Shown here piece by piece: positions 1-8,012 of a stretch of 37,513 nucleotides of DNA. The stretch's first letter is position 1. Every line of letters begins with the position of its first letter. A program made the translations under genes and the position numbers. Below the pieces are notes generated by a model. It did not search any database. It worked only from the letters and a program-made list of their open reading frames with translations, and was not told the DNA's origin. The stretch is from the NCBI GenBank assembly GCA_013360945.1, contig JABWAQ010000028.1:1-37513 (forward strand), given 5' to 3'. The stretch is from Candidatus Brocadia sp. (lineage in GTDB: Bacteria > Planctomycetota > Brocadiia > Brocadiales > Brocadiaceae).

Positions 1-1
1 G

Positions 2-1194
2 TGCATAAACACAAAAATTGAAGAAAAGAAAAACACAGGGGGAATCAATATTTCAGACACCGTAGCGTGTCTACCGGGCTCATGCACAGTGACAGCAACA
101 ATGAGCGAAGATAGTGCGCAGGAGGCTTGCTTTTCGGGGGGCCCTGAAAAATGTCAACTTCCTCGGGTGATTGTGAAATGCCCTGGATCCTCTGAATCTC
201 CCCAGATGGAGTTTTCATATCTGTTATGTGGGACAGGCAGCGTACAGGCTGGTAATGAAATCGGCAGTAATCGGGTCGAAGTCGGCGCTGTGGTGGGAGA
301 AACCGGCAGTGGGACGGTGATGGTGATGGCAGATATCCCAGTCCCTCCAGGCGGAACCGCAACAATTTCGGATGTAATTAGCGTGGGTACCAACGGAATG
401 AGTAGCAGGGGAACGAAAAGATGCAACGACTGCCACGGGGACGCAGGTATCGCCGCTGGTACAGGAACTCCGCAGCTTTCTGAACGCATTGAGGTCTTTG
501 GGACAATGGGTGCCCCGACGACAGCTCGGAATCCGTCGTTAATTATTTTCACGGACGATAGCATAGTGGCAAAAACAGTCGAGACGACCTGTACGAGGCG
601 AGACCTAAAAACAACAAAGGAATTTTCCGATATTTGTGATTGCATTGATATGTTAAAGGGCACTGAATATCAAGTAAAAGACGCGGAGGGTAAAGTTAAG
701 GGCACAGTGACAGCAGAGCAGTCGACTGTAATGGCGATGCTGTGCCGGGAGCTCGAAAAGTATCAACATCATACGCCCTTGTCTTTGCCTCCTACTTGTA
801 CGCCGACACCAACACCGTCACCAACACCAACACCAACACCAACACCTACACCAAAGCCAACAGGCACACCAACTGTTGTCACACTCGCTTACTTCACTGC
901 TGAAGCGGGTGATGATGGCGTAGTTACCCTATTATGGGAGACGGCAACGGAGGTAGACAATGCGGGTTTCAACATTTTTATAAGAAGATCAACGACACGC
1001 TCATTCCTGCCCAGGGCGATGCCGTGTCCGGAGCCAGCTACAGTTATATCGACACACCAGGCAAAGGCACTTTCTACTACAAGCTGGAAGACGTAGACTA
1101 CTACGGGGTAAACACCATGCATGGCCCTGAAAAGGTGAGGGTGAGATCGGACGATGCCACAACAAAGAAGTTAAAGAAGCAGAAGCGTAAATAA
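2..1194 (+). pseudogene. Secreted CxxCH protein with PT linker, 5'-truncated by window edge, frameshifted C-terminal domain
   Basis: The reading frame is open from base 2, so the true start lies upstream of the window; the GTG at 89 is probably internal. The product is Cys-rich and holds one c-type haem motif, CNDCH, at 422-436, then a proline-threonine linker at about 800-870, then the start of a Fn3-like C-terminal domain (LWETATEVDNAGFN). Near base 977 the frame is lost: frame 2 runs on to a stop at 1096 with unrelated sequence, while the expected continuation (YKKINDTLIPAQG ... HGPEKVRVR ... KKLKKQKRK) is in frame 1 and stops at 1194. Against the intact paralogous domain at 36866-37200, about 25 nt are missing here, which is not a multiple of three. 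A single sequencing error would not explain this; a real deletion is likely. The N-terminal two thirds may still be made. Function is unknown; a haem-bearing surface protein is an inference from one motif. Confidence 0.6.
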
Positions 1195-1264
1195 GTTTGA
1201 GTCCGGGTAACAGTTCAATCCGCCTCTTGTTCCTCACTGAACAGTACCTGTATATCGCCTGATA

Positions 1265-1295
1265 ACCCTGTCAGGGTTTAAAACCCTGACAGGGT
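1265..1295. repeat. Near-perfect 15-bp-arm palindrome
   Basis: The arms ACCCTGTCAGGGTTT (1265-1279) and AAACCCTGACAGGGT (1281-1295) are exact reverse complements around one base. The element lies in about 130 nt present after this gene copy but absent at the matching place in the second repeat copy (37200-37211), so it looks inserted. It could act as a bidirectional terminator for the upstream gene, but no T-run follows. Confidence 0.7.
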
Positions 1296-1369
1296 ACTGA
1301 TTGTATGGGAGAGTGGGTAAACTATTACGAGGCAGGAATACAGAGGTCAGGGGCATAGGGGTATAGGCT

Positions 1370-1393
1370 GGTTCAATCGTCCACGATTGAACC
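1370..1393. repeat. GGTTCAATC hairpin, first copy
   Basis: The arms GGTTCAATCGT and ACGATTGAACC flank a CC loop. A related hairpin lies 66 bp downstream. In the second repeat copy, at about 37245-37268, one arm has decayed. Confidence 0.65.
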
Positions 1394-1458
1394 GAAACGT
1401 TTTGCAGGTTTCGTATGCCTGCCATTAATTAAAACGTACAGGCCGATGCCAAATACAA

Positions 1459-1481
1459 GGTTCAATCTGCAAGATTGAACC
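1459..1481. repeat. GGTTCAATC hairpin, second copy
   Basis: The arms GGTTCAATCT and AGATTGAACC flank a GCA loop. The same hairpin is intact at 37334-37356. Together with the hairpin at 1370 it forms a pair of REP-like palindromes. Confidence 0.65.
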
Positions 1482-1515
1482 AGCAACAGGTATTAAGCTA
1501 AGCGGTTTGAGATAT

Positions 1516-1538
1516 ATGGACAAACCAGGTTTGACCAT
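1516..1538. repeat. Palindrome with CAAACC/GGTTTG core
   Basis: The arms ATGGACAAACC and GGTTTGACCAT pair with one mismatch around a single A. The other copy (37389-37415) is perfect, with 13-bp arms. Confidence 0.55.
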
Positions 1539-1871
1539 GCATCAAAATGATTCGCAAGGGTATAAAAACTGCCGGAGATGTTGCTTCCCATTGTCCCCCG
1601 CTGGCGGGGGATTAAGGGGGTGGAATGGCATAAGTGAAAAATTCGGCAATCGTACACCCTGAATATCAATAAGTTTGCTCAGGCAGTTCCTAACCAGAGC
1701 GAATCGGAAAAGAAAGGCTTCTTGTTTGCTCACACAAAGCCACAAAGAGCCATAAAAGGTAACTATTCAACGAAAACATTTTGTATTAGTTTGTATTTTA
1801 AAAATGGCAAATGTTTTGCGTTATGAAACACCGGGATGTTACCTTTTATGCCCGAAGGGCAGGCAGTGTAT

Positions 1872-1894
1872 AGCAGGGGACATCACCCCCTGCT
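1872..1894. repeat. GC-rich hairpin beside the MITE-like element
   Basis: AGCAGGGG and CCCCTGCT are perfect 8-bp arms around a 7-nt loop. There is no T-run, so it is not a clear terminator. Its 3' arm overlaps the left end of the element at 1893. Confidence 0.5.
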
Positions 1895-2003
1895 AGTGTT
1901 TAATTGCATAAATTATTGATAGTATTTTCAAACTAACATCCGTGTATTTTCTATATATTCGAGGTAGTAACATATATAGCGTATTATTGCAATTAAACAC
2001 TAG
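1893..2003. mobile_element. MITE-like element with 16-bp inverted repeats
   Basis: CTAGTGTTTAATTGCA (1893-1908) is exactly inverted at 1988-2003, enclosing about 79 bp of AT-rich sequence without an ORF. The outer CTAG is itself a palindrome, so it may be a 4-bp target duplication (IS5-group elements target YTAR) with 12-bp terminal repeats inside. There is no transposase, so if mobile it is non-autonomous. It could instead be a stable RNA hairpin. Confidence 0.5.
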
Positions 2004-2111
2004 ATCCTAACGGCCTTTCAGTCCTCAATTTCTGTGTTTATTGCCTGATCTTGTTTGCTATGAGCGGTAGTGTTTGAAAATACGCTGAATAATTACAATT
2101 TTTCATACAAT

Positions 2112-4415
2112 TCATTCCTCTTCTTTCGCTGTATCTGTGGCAGTTGGCAGTTCGTTTGTGATATAGTCGCACTCGGGATATTTGCTGCAGCCAAAGAATA
2201 TGCCGCCCTTTTTCGAACGACGTTGAATCAGGTCTCCGCCACAACCCTCTTTGGGACACTTGACACCAGTAGGAAGGGATTTGATATTCCGGCATTTGGG
2301 ATAGGCCGAACACCCCATAAACCGGCCCTTCTTGCCGAACCGAATAACCATGGGACTCCCGCACTTTTCGCACTTCTCTTCGGTAGGCTCAACTTTGGTT
2401 GTCTCACCCGTGAGGGATTTTGTGTTTTTGCAGTTGGGGTATGCAGAGCATGCAAGAAATTTCCCGTGACGGCTCGTCTTGATAACCATGGCGCTGCCGC
2501 ATTTTTCGCACTTTTGATCAGTGGTTTCAGGAGGGGCAGGCGCACCCTTTTCATCTAAGGGAAGCGTATTTTTACAAGTGGGGAATGCTGAACATCCCAG
2601 AAACTTTCCGTGTCTCCCCCATCGGATAACCATAGGTTGTCCGCAGATGGTGCATATCTGGTTGCTTTCTTCCGGAGTTCCCTTTACGCTTTTCATTTCT
2701 CCTCCCGCCTTTTCTAAATCGACCTTAAACGGCCCGTAAAATTCCTTCAGCACGTCAAGCCAGCCAATTTTTTCAACCTCAATCTTGTCCAGTTCATCCT
2801 CCATGTGCGAGGTAAATTTTACATCCATTATTTTTGGGAAATGCTCAATGAGTTTTTCAGTAACAAGCGTTCCCAATTCCGTTGCATAAAAGGCTCGTTT
2901 CTCCTGCTTGACGTATCCCCGGTCCTGGATTGTGGAAATGATTGACGCGTAGGTGCTGGGCCTTCCGATCCCCATTTTTTCCAACGTTTTTACGAGAGAC
3001 GCCTCGGTAAAACGGGGAGGCGGTTGGGTAAAATGCTGGGTAGGCACTAATGCTATTAATTCAAGTTTTTGGTCTTTTTCTAAGGTCGGGAGGATTTGTT
3101 CATCCTTTTCCATTTCGTGCCCTGAAACACGGGTATGGCCGTCAAAGAGCAGTTCCCTGCCTCTGGCCTTGAAGATGTATCGTCCCGAAACGATTTCAAC
3201 GTCTGTTACGGCATAGAGCGCCGGATTCATCTGGCTGGCAACAAACCGATTCCATATCAGTTCGTAAAGCCGGTATTGATCTTTTGTTAAAAAGTTTTTT
3301 ATGGATTCGGGTGTATATTCGACTCCCGTGGGCCTTACGGCTTCATGAGCGCCCTGGGTGCCTTTCTTGTCGGATGCATGCACATTAGGTTTTTCAGGCA
3401 AATAATTTTTACCGTATTTGTCTGCAATGAGCTTCCGGCAGGATGCCGCTGCCTGTTCCGAAATATGGAAAGAATCCGTCCTCATATAAGTGATAAGTCC
3501 CACTGAGCCTTCGGCGCCGATGTCAACACCCTCGTAAAGCTGCTGGGCAATAAGCATCGTTTTTTTAGCGCTGAACTGTAGCCGTGTGGATGCCTGTTGC
3601 TGCAAAAGGCTCGTCGTAAAGGGAGGTGGGGCATTGTTGCGTTTGGTTTGTTTTTTTACATTCCCAACGCTATACTCTGCCTTTTGAAGTTCATTAACCA
3701 TGCCCGTAGCTTGCGGCTCATTTTTTATTTCTACGTTTTCATTATCAAATTTTTGCAGGATGGCTTTAAAGGTTTTGACATCCCCGGCTCCTTCTTTATC
3801 CTCTGAAATGATTTTTAGCTCGGCGGTAATCTTCCAGTATTCCTGCGGTTTAAACTCCTTGATCTCCTTTTCGCGTTCTACAATAAGCCGAACGGCAACG
3901 GACTGAACACGGCCTGCGCTGAGTCCCTTTGATATCTTCTTCCACAGCAGAGGGCTTATCTGATAACCCACCAGGCGGTCGAGTATCCTGCGTGCCTGTT
4001 GTGCATTCACCTTTGCCATATTGATGGGACCGTGATGTTTAAAGGCCGCCAGAATAGCGTCTTTCGTAATTTCATTGAAGGTAACACGGCGCGCCTTTTC
4101 GTCAGGAAGTTCAAGGGCTTGAGCTAAGTGCCAGGCGATTGCCTCCCCCTCGCGGTCAAGATCGGAGGCTAGATAAACGGCATCTGCCTTCTTTGAATCA
4201 CCAAGCAATTCAGAAACCAGCTTTTTCCGGCTGGGGATTATTTTATATTCGGGGGTAAAATTATTTTCTACATCAACGGATAATTTTCTTTCGGGCAGGT
4301 CTCGCACATGGCCCATGGATGAGCGGACAAAGAATGATGAACCTAAATACTTGCCGATGGTCTTTGCCTTGGCCGGAGACTCAACGATTACCATATTTTT
4401 CTTGGCTTTAGCCAT
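2112..4415 (-). CDS. topA: DNA topoisomerase I (type IA) with four C-terminal zinc ribbons
   Basis: Relaxes negatively supercoiled DNA through a transient 5'-phosphotyrosine link. The N-terminus has the Toprim fold (VIVESPAKAKTIGKYLG and the acidic ASDLDREGEAIAW). The active-site motif LITYMRTDS puts the catalytic Tyr at about residue 310 (codon 3488-3486). From about residue 585 to the C-terminus there are four Cys4 topoisomerase zinc ribbons (CxxCG ... GCSAFPxC type; the last has CPKEGCGG), which bind single-stranded DNA. At 767 residues it has normal length and looks intact. I prefer the ATG at 4415 (MAKAKKN) over the one at 4421 because GAGGG lies about 8 nt upstream of 4415 but almost touches 4421. 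It is the only convincing minus-strand gene in the window and is divergent from the chaperone gene at 4733. Confidence 0.97.
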   Translation of the reverse strand: MAKAKKNMVIVESPAKAKTIGKYLGSSFFVRSSMGHVRDLPERKLSVDVENNFTPEYKIIPSRKKLVSELLGDSKKADAVYLASDLDREGEAIAWHLAQALELPDEKARRVTFNEITKDAILAAFKHHGPINMAKVNAQQARRILDRLVGYQISPLLWKKISKGLSAGRVQSVAVRLIVEREKEIKEFKPQEYWKITAELKIISEDKEGAGDVKTFKAILQKFDNENVEIKNEPQATGMVNELQKAEYSVGNVKKQTKRNNAPPPFTTSLLQQQASTRLQFSAKKTMLIAQQLYEGVDIGAEGSVGLITYMRTDSFHISEQAAASCRKLIADKYGKNYLPEKPNVHASDKKGTQGAHEAVRPTGVEYTPESIKNFLTKDQYRLYELIWNRFVASQMNPALYAVTDVEIVSGRYIFKARGRELLFDGHTRVSGHEMEKDEQILPTLEKDQKLELIALVPTQHFTQPPPRFTEASLVKTLEKMGIGRPSTYASIISTIQDRGYVKQEKRAFYATELGTLVTEKLIEHFPKIMDVKFTSHMEDELDKIEVEKIGWLDVLKEFYGPFKVDLEKAGGEMKSVKGTPEESNQICTICGQPMVIRWGRHGKFLGCSAFPTCKNTLPLDEKGAPAPPETTDQKCEKCGSAMVIKTSRHGKFLACSAYPNCKNTKSLTGETTKVEPTEEKCEKCGSPMVIRFGKKGRFMGCSAYPKCRNIKSLPTGVKCPKEGCGGDLIQRRSKKGGIFFGCSKYPECDYITNELPTATDTAKEEE

Positions 4416-4645
4416 ATACATACCCTCAAAAGAATTAAAAACGAAGATTTAAGCAGAGGTACCAATCAGTGTCAAGACATTTTTGTGTTGCCTGTTCATT
4501 AATTTCAATTTCATGGTATTTGTTTTTCATATGCCTGCCTTAATTCTTCTCATCAAGGGAGAAAATGTTCTCCTCGCTCTTTTGTAATAGAGGGGCATGA
4601 TGATGAGTGTTTTCGCGCTGCTACCGGAGAAATGGAAAAAACCAT

Positions 4646-4674
4646 TTGATAATTGTAAAATTTAACGATAAAAT
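4646..4674 (+). promoter_or_regulatory. Sigma-70 type promoter for the PpiD/SurA-like gene
   Basis: TTGATA (4646-4651) and TAAAAT (4669-4674) are separated by exactly 17 bp, one mismatch each from consensus, with AT-rich flanks. Transcription would start near 4681, giving a leader of about 50 nt. The 317-bp gap between the divergent topA and this gene holds no other clear site. Confidence 0.5.
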
Positions 4675-4732
4675 GATTTTTTGTTTTATTTTTACATGGT
4701 CGCTATTGTAGGTATTCGATTAAGAGGGGGAT

Positions 4733-6487
4733 ATGGTCTCGAGTTCTTGGTTCAGGAGGCATCAAAAGACGGTTTATATCGTCATGATCTTTGCAATGTT
4801 TGTGTGGGGAATCAGTTATTCTGCTATGGAAATGATTCCTAAAAAACCTATAGGGAAGATATTTGGCAGGAAGATAACGCAGAATGAATTTGCGGATATG
4901 CTCGGACGGTGGCAAAGATTATTCTTCTCACAGTCGAAAGAATCGATCGTTTCCCTGGTTTGGAAACAACTCCTGTTTGTGGAAAAAGCAAAAAAAATGG
5001 GGATTTTGGTAACAACGCAGGAGATTGACGAGGGCCTTCAAAGACTTGCTTTTCAGATATTTGGTGAAAATGAGAACATCAACAGGCCGATGCTCATACA
5101 GTTTCTCTGCAATACTTTCAAGCTTAACCAGGAGCAGATCGTGCGTACGCTAAGGGAAGCGCTCCTTGTCGAGAAACTGGAATCCCTCATACGCACATCT
5201 GTAAAGATGACAACGGATGAAGCCTGGCTGAGATACTGCCTGGAAAATGAACAGGTAAAACTCAAGGTGCTTACTCTGAAGGCGAAGGATTTTTTGGATT
5301 CTGTGAGTGTAACGGAGGACGAAATACGCGCATACTACGAAAAGTACAAGAATGATGAATATGACGCCGGTGCTGAGAAACCTGGATACAAGCTTCCAGA
5401 GAGGGTTAAGCTGGAATGCCTTGTTGCAAAATATGATGATATGGAAAAGCAAATATCGGTTACAGCAGAGGATATGAAAAAATATTATGAAGATAATAAG
5501 GAGACACAATTTAAGGTCACAGCAGAACAGAAACCGGCAGATGTAACAGAGGATAAGGGTGTAACTAAGGACGAGTCAGCAACCGGCAATCAGTCTTTGA
5601 AAAATGAAGCGGAGGGGTCGGCCGCATATAAACCATTTGCCGAAGTAAAAGGTGAGATTCAAAAGACCCTTGCAAGACAAAAGGCCATGGAGAAGGTTGC
5701 TGAAATAATGAACAAGCTGGATGAAGAAATATTCGAGACTATGGATAAAGCAGAGCGTCCGAGTTTCAAGGATCTGGCAAATAAGTATAAAGTAATGTAC
5801 GAGGTTCCCACCGGTAAGAAGTCTCATAGTGAATTTCTTACGGAAACTGATCTGTTGGAGGTATTTCCGGGTTCCGACCAAATCGTCCAAGTTGCGTTTG
5901 ATAGAGAAAAAAACGAGGCATCCATTCCTTTTAATTTTATAGAAGGCAAGGTCATCTTCCAGGTCATTGATAAAAAACCGTCAGCGTCTGCGCCGTTAGA
6001 AGAGATTCGAAACGTGGTAGTCAATGACCTCAAAATGGAAAAGTGCCTGCTGAAAGCAAAGGAAATCGCTGAAAAATATGCAGGCACCACCAGGAGGATG
6101 TCATTTAAAGATATCGTAAAGGCAACCAGGACGGAAACCGGGAAAAAAGATATTTCAGTTTGTGAAACTGATTATATTACACGTCCCATGAAGCTTTTCA
6201 ATAAGGATTCCCGATATATTGAAGCACTGAAGGAGGATAGGCCCAATGTGGCAAAAAAGGCATTCGGGCTGAAATCAGGCCAACTGGGGATTGCCCTTGA
6301 AACCGCCGGAGAAAAGGCTTGCTACATTATAGGCTTAGTTGACAGGAAATCTGCTGATAAAACGGCCTTTGAAAAGAATGAGGAAAACATAACCAAACGA
6401 TATTTGTATGAAAAACAAGAAGCCTTCATGGCCGATTGGTATAACGAGGTTAACCAGCATATGGAAATCTATACAAAATTCCAGTAA
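4733..6487 (+). CDS. Membrane-anchored PpiD/SurA-like periplasmic folding factor
   Basis: Likely helps newly exported proteins fold in the periplasm. The 584-residue product starts with a short basic stretch (FRRHQKT) and one hydrophobic anchor (about residues 13-33, VYIVMIFAMFVWGISYS), the PpiD topology. A helical SurA_N-like region follows (about 40-180: GKIFGRKITQNEFADML ... NEQVKLKVLTL). The middle is charged and low-complexity. The C-terminal part (about 350-584) has the look of parvulin-family proteins (KVIFQVIDKKPSASAPLEEIRN). I cannot point to a clean parvulin catalytic core, so prolyl isomerase activity is uncertain. The ATG at 4733 follows AAGAGGGGG. Three downstream loci encode large exported proteins that would be plausible clients, but that link is inference. 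Confidence 0.7.
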   Translation: MVSSSWFRRHQKTVYIVMIFAMFVWGISYSAMEMIPKKPIGKIFGRKITQNEFADMLGRWQRLFFSQSKESIVSLVWKQLLFVEKAKKMGILVTTQEIDEGLQRLAFQIFGENENINRPMLIQFLCNTFKLNQEQIVRTLREALLVEKLESLIRTSVKMTTDEAWLRYCLENEQVKLKVLTLKAKDFLDSVSVTEDEIRAYYEKYKNDEYDAGAEKPGYKLPERVKLECLVAKYDDMEKQISVTAEDMKKYYEDNKETQFKVTAEQKPADVTEDKGVTKDESATGNQSLKNEAEGSAAYKPFAEVKGEIQKTLARQKAMEKVAEIMNKLDEEIFETMDKAERPSFKDLANKYKVMYEVPTGKKSHSEFLTETDLLEVFPGSDQIVQVAFDREKNEASIPFNFIEGKVIFQVIDKKPSASAPLEEIRNVVVNDLKMEKCLLKAKEIAEKYAGTTRRMSFKDIVKATRTETGKKDISVCETDYITRPMKLFNKDSRYIEALKEDRPNVAKKAFGLKSGQLGIALETAGEKACYIIGLVDRKSADKTAFEKNEENITKRYLYEKQEAFMADWYNEVNQHMEIYTKFQ

Positions 6488-6590
6488 AAAACAACGTAAA
6501 CCGACTGTTTTTACATGAATTTTCATTTTATTGATACGGGTTTGTGTATGGTAGCAGGCAAGAAGTCCCCCTCAAAAAACCAGGAGAGTC

Positions 6591-6670
6591 AGGGGGTTGT
6601 AAAATATTCTGACATAAAGAATATGATACAAAAAAATACAACCCCCTAAATCCCCCTTCGCTAAGGGGGA
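6591..6670. repeat. Nested inverted repeats upstream of ribF
   Basis: AGGGGGTTGTA (6591-6601) is inverted as TACAACCCCCT (6637-6647). Directly after it TCCCCCTT-CGCT-AAGGGGGA forms an 8-bp hairpin at 6651-6670. The GGGGGATTAA edge is also seen near 1609 and 37482, suggesting a dispersed palindromic family. It could also end transcription after the upstream gene. Confidence 0.55.
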
Positions 6671-6699
6671 TTAACTTATTACCCCGGCAGGAACAAACG

Positions 6700-7656
6700 T
6701 TGGAAACAATTTATGGCATAAAGGATCTGACCAGAAAGATTCAATACCCGGTGGCCACTATTGGAATGTTCGATGGTGTACATCGGGGGCATCAAAAGAT
6801 CATCGAGTGTGTAAAGCATTCTGCACTATCGAAAAAAGGTGAGTCAGTTGTTATTACCTTCGACCGTCACCCAAAAAGTATCACGGAAAACAGACATCCT
6901 TCTTTTATCACCTCATTGAAGCATAGATTGACATTGTTAGAGCGGCAGGGAGTGGATCACACCATAGTATTCCAATTTGATCAGAAACTTGCACAAATGA
7001 CTGCCGGGGATTTTATCCGTGAGGTATTGGTCTCATGGTTGGGCGTAAAATGTATTGTCCTGGGGTTCAATTGCCGTTTTGGAAAAGACCGTGAAGGTGA
7101 TATAACGCTGGTTCGTAAATTGGCTGACAAATATGATTTTGAGGTGTACGGATGCCCGCCGGTGATGTATCGAGGTCAGGTTATTAGCAGCACGGCCATT
7201 CGCCGGGCAATTCTCGAAGGTATGCTGGAAAAAGCGAAGGCGATGCTCGGCAGGCCCGTTTCTATCCTTGGCACCGTAGTGAAGAAGTCTGGCAGGGGGA
7301 GGATGTTGGGATATCCTACGGCCAATCTGAACTTGCATCATGAGGTCAGGCCTCCCCGGGGTGTTTATGGAACAAAGGTCCGCTGGGCCGAGCAAGACCA
7401 TCTGGCGCTGACCAACATAGGCTTAAGACCCACATTTGCAAAAGAGTTGTTTACCAGTGAAGACGAGACATTGGAGATCGAGGTACATATCCTCGATTTT
7501 CAAGGGTCTCTCTATGGGAAAGACCTCGAAGTACAGTTCCTCTATAAGATAAGGGATGAAATACCATTTAAAACGGTGGAGGAACTGAAGGCACAAATCG
7601 AAAAAGACAAGGAAATATTGCTTAAAAGGTCACTAACTGCACAGTATCTTGCTTAA
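6700..7656 (+). CDS. ribF: Bifunctional riboflavin kinase / FAD synthetase
   Basis: Converts riboflavin to FMN and then FAD in the cytoplasm. The N-terminal nucleotidyltransferase domain has IGMFDGVHRGHQKII (an HxGH-like signature) and the ISSTAIRRAILEG motif near residue 165. The C-terminal riboflavin kinase domain has GRGRMLGYPTANL (about residue 203) and PPRGVYGTKV. The length, 318 residues, is typical. The start is TTG at 6700, with AGGA about nine bases upstream (CAGGAACAAACG then TTG). It lies 212 bp after the chaperone gene; the gap is filled by inverted repeats, so it may or may not share a transcript. Nothing looks truncated. Confidence 0.96.
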   Translation: METIYGIKDLTRKIQYPVATIGMFDGVHRGHQKIIECVKHSALSKKGESVVITFDRHPKSITENRHPSFITSLKHRLTLLERQGVDHTIVFQFDQKLAQMTAGDFIREVLVSWLGVKCIVLGFNCRFGKDREGDITLVRKLADKYDFEVYGCPPVMYRGQVISSTAIRRAILEGMLEKAKAMLGRPVSILGTVVKKSGRGRMLGYPTANLNLHHEVRPPRGVYGTKVRWAEQDHLALTNIGLRPTFAKELFTSEDETLEIEVHILDFQGSLYGKDLEVQFLYKIRDEIPFKTVEELKAQIEKDKEILLKRSLTAQYLA

Positions 7657-8012
7657 TGTGATTAATCAAAATAACTCACCCTTGATGCATTCTTAATTAC
7701 AAATCAGGTAACAGTTCACCCCCTGGTGTGAGAGACACGAAATAAATTCATCGTGGCATTATTGCCTTGGTTCCCCGATGACGGTTGGTGAAGATATAAA
7801 GTATATCGTTTTTGACCGTAATGCTAACCCGCTTTCCTGCATCCTCTTGCTCAGGGAAATCCACTGCTTGAAAAAAAGCTTGCCTCCTATGAAAGAAACT
7901 CCTCAAATTCCCATAAATCACCCTCACGGGATGACCCATACGGCCAACATGCGATTCACTGCTAATTGTAACTTTTCAGATTACGGCAAGAAGGCTTAAA
8001 GTAAGATTTTAT
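7657..8012. other. 356-bp intergenic region, no supported gene
   Basis: I see no promoter, RNA gene or terminator I can support. A 73-codon ORF (7778-7999) has no recognisable features, no good ribosome site and an unlikely composition. The string GGTAACAGTTCA near 7706 also occurs near 1207, which suggests the remnant of a dispersed repeat. Confidence 0.4.

Larger units (their letters stand above)
1335..1638. repeat. Non-coding part of long direct repeat, copy 1
   Basis: This 304-nt non-coding stretch matches 37211-37513 almost base for base, with about one single-base indel and scattered substitutions. The match also covers the coding sequence just upstream (from about 980, against 36992 onwards), apart from about 130 nt present only here (about 1200-1334). 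It includes three palindromes and a GC-rich hairpin, CCCCCGC/GCGGGGG, near 1597-1612. Copy 2 is cut by the window edge, so the repeat may be longer. The rest of 1195-2111 holds no gene I can support. Confidence 0.85.

Noticed and set aside
2070-2558. Plus-strand ORFs over topA
   Set aside because: They are antisense to a clearly conserved topoisomerase I with intact motifs.
7778-7999. 73-residue ORF upstream of the DUF4175-like gene
   Set aside because: No ribosome site, no recognisable features, and an overlapping opposite-strand ORF of similar length.
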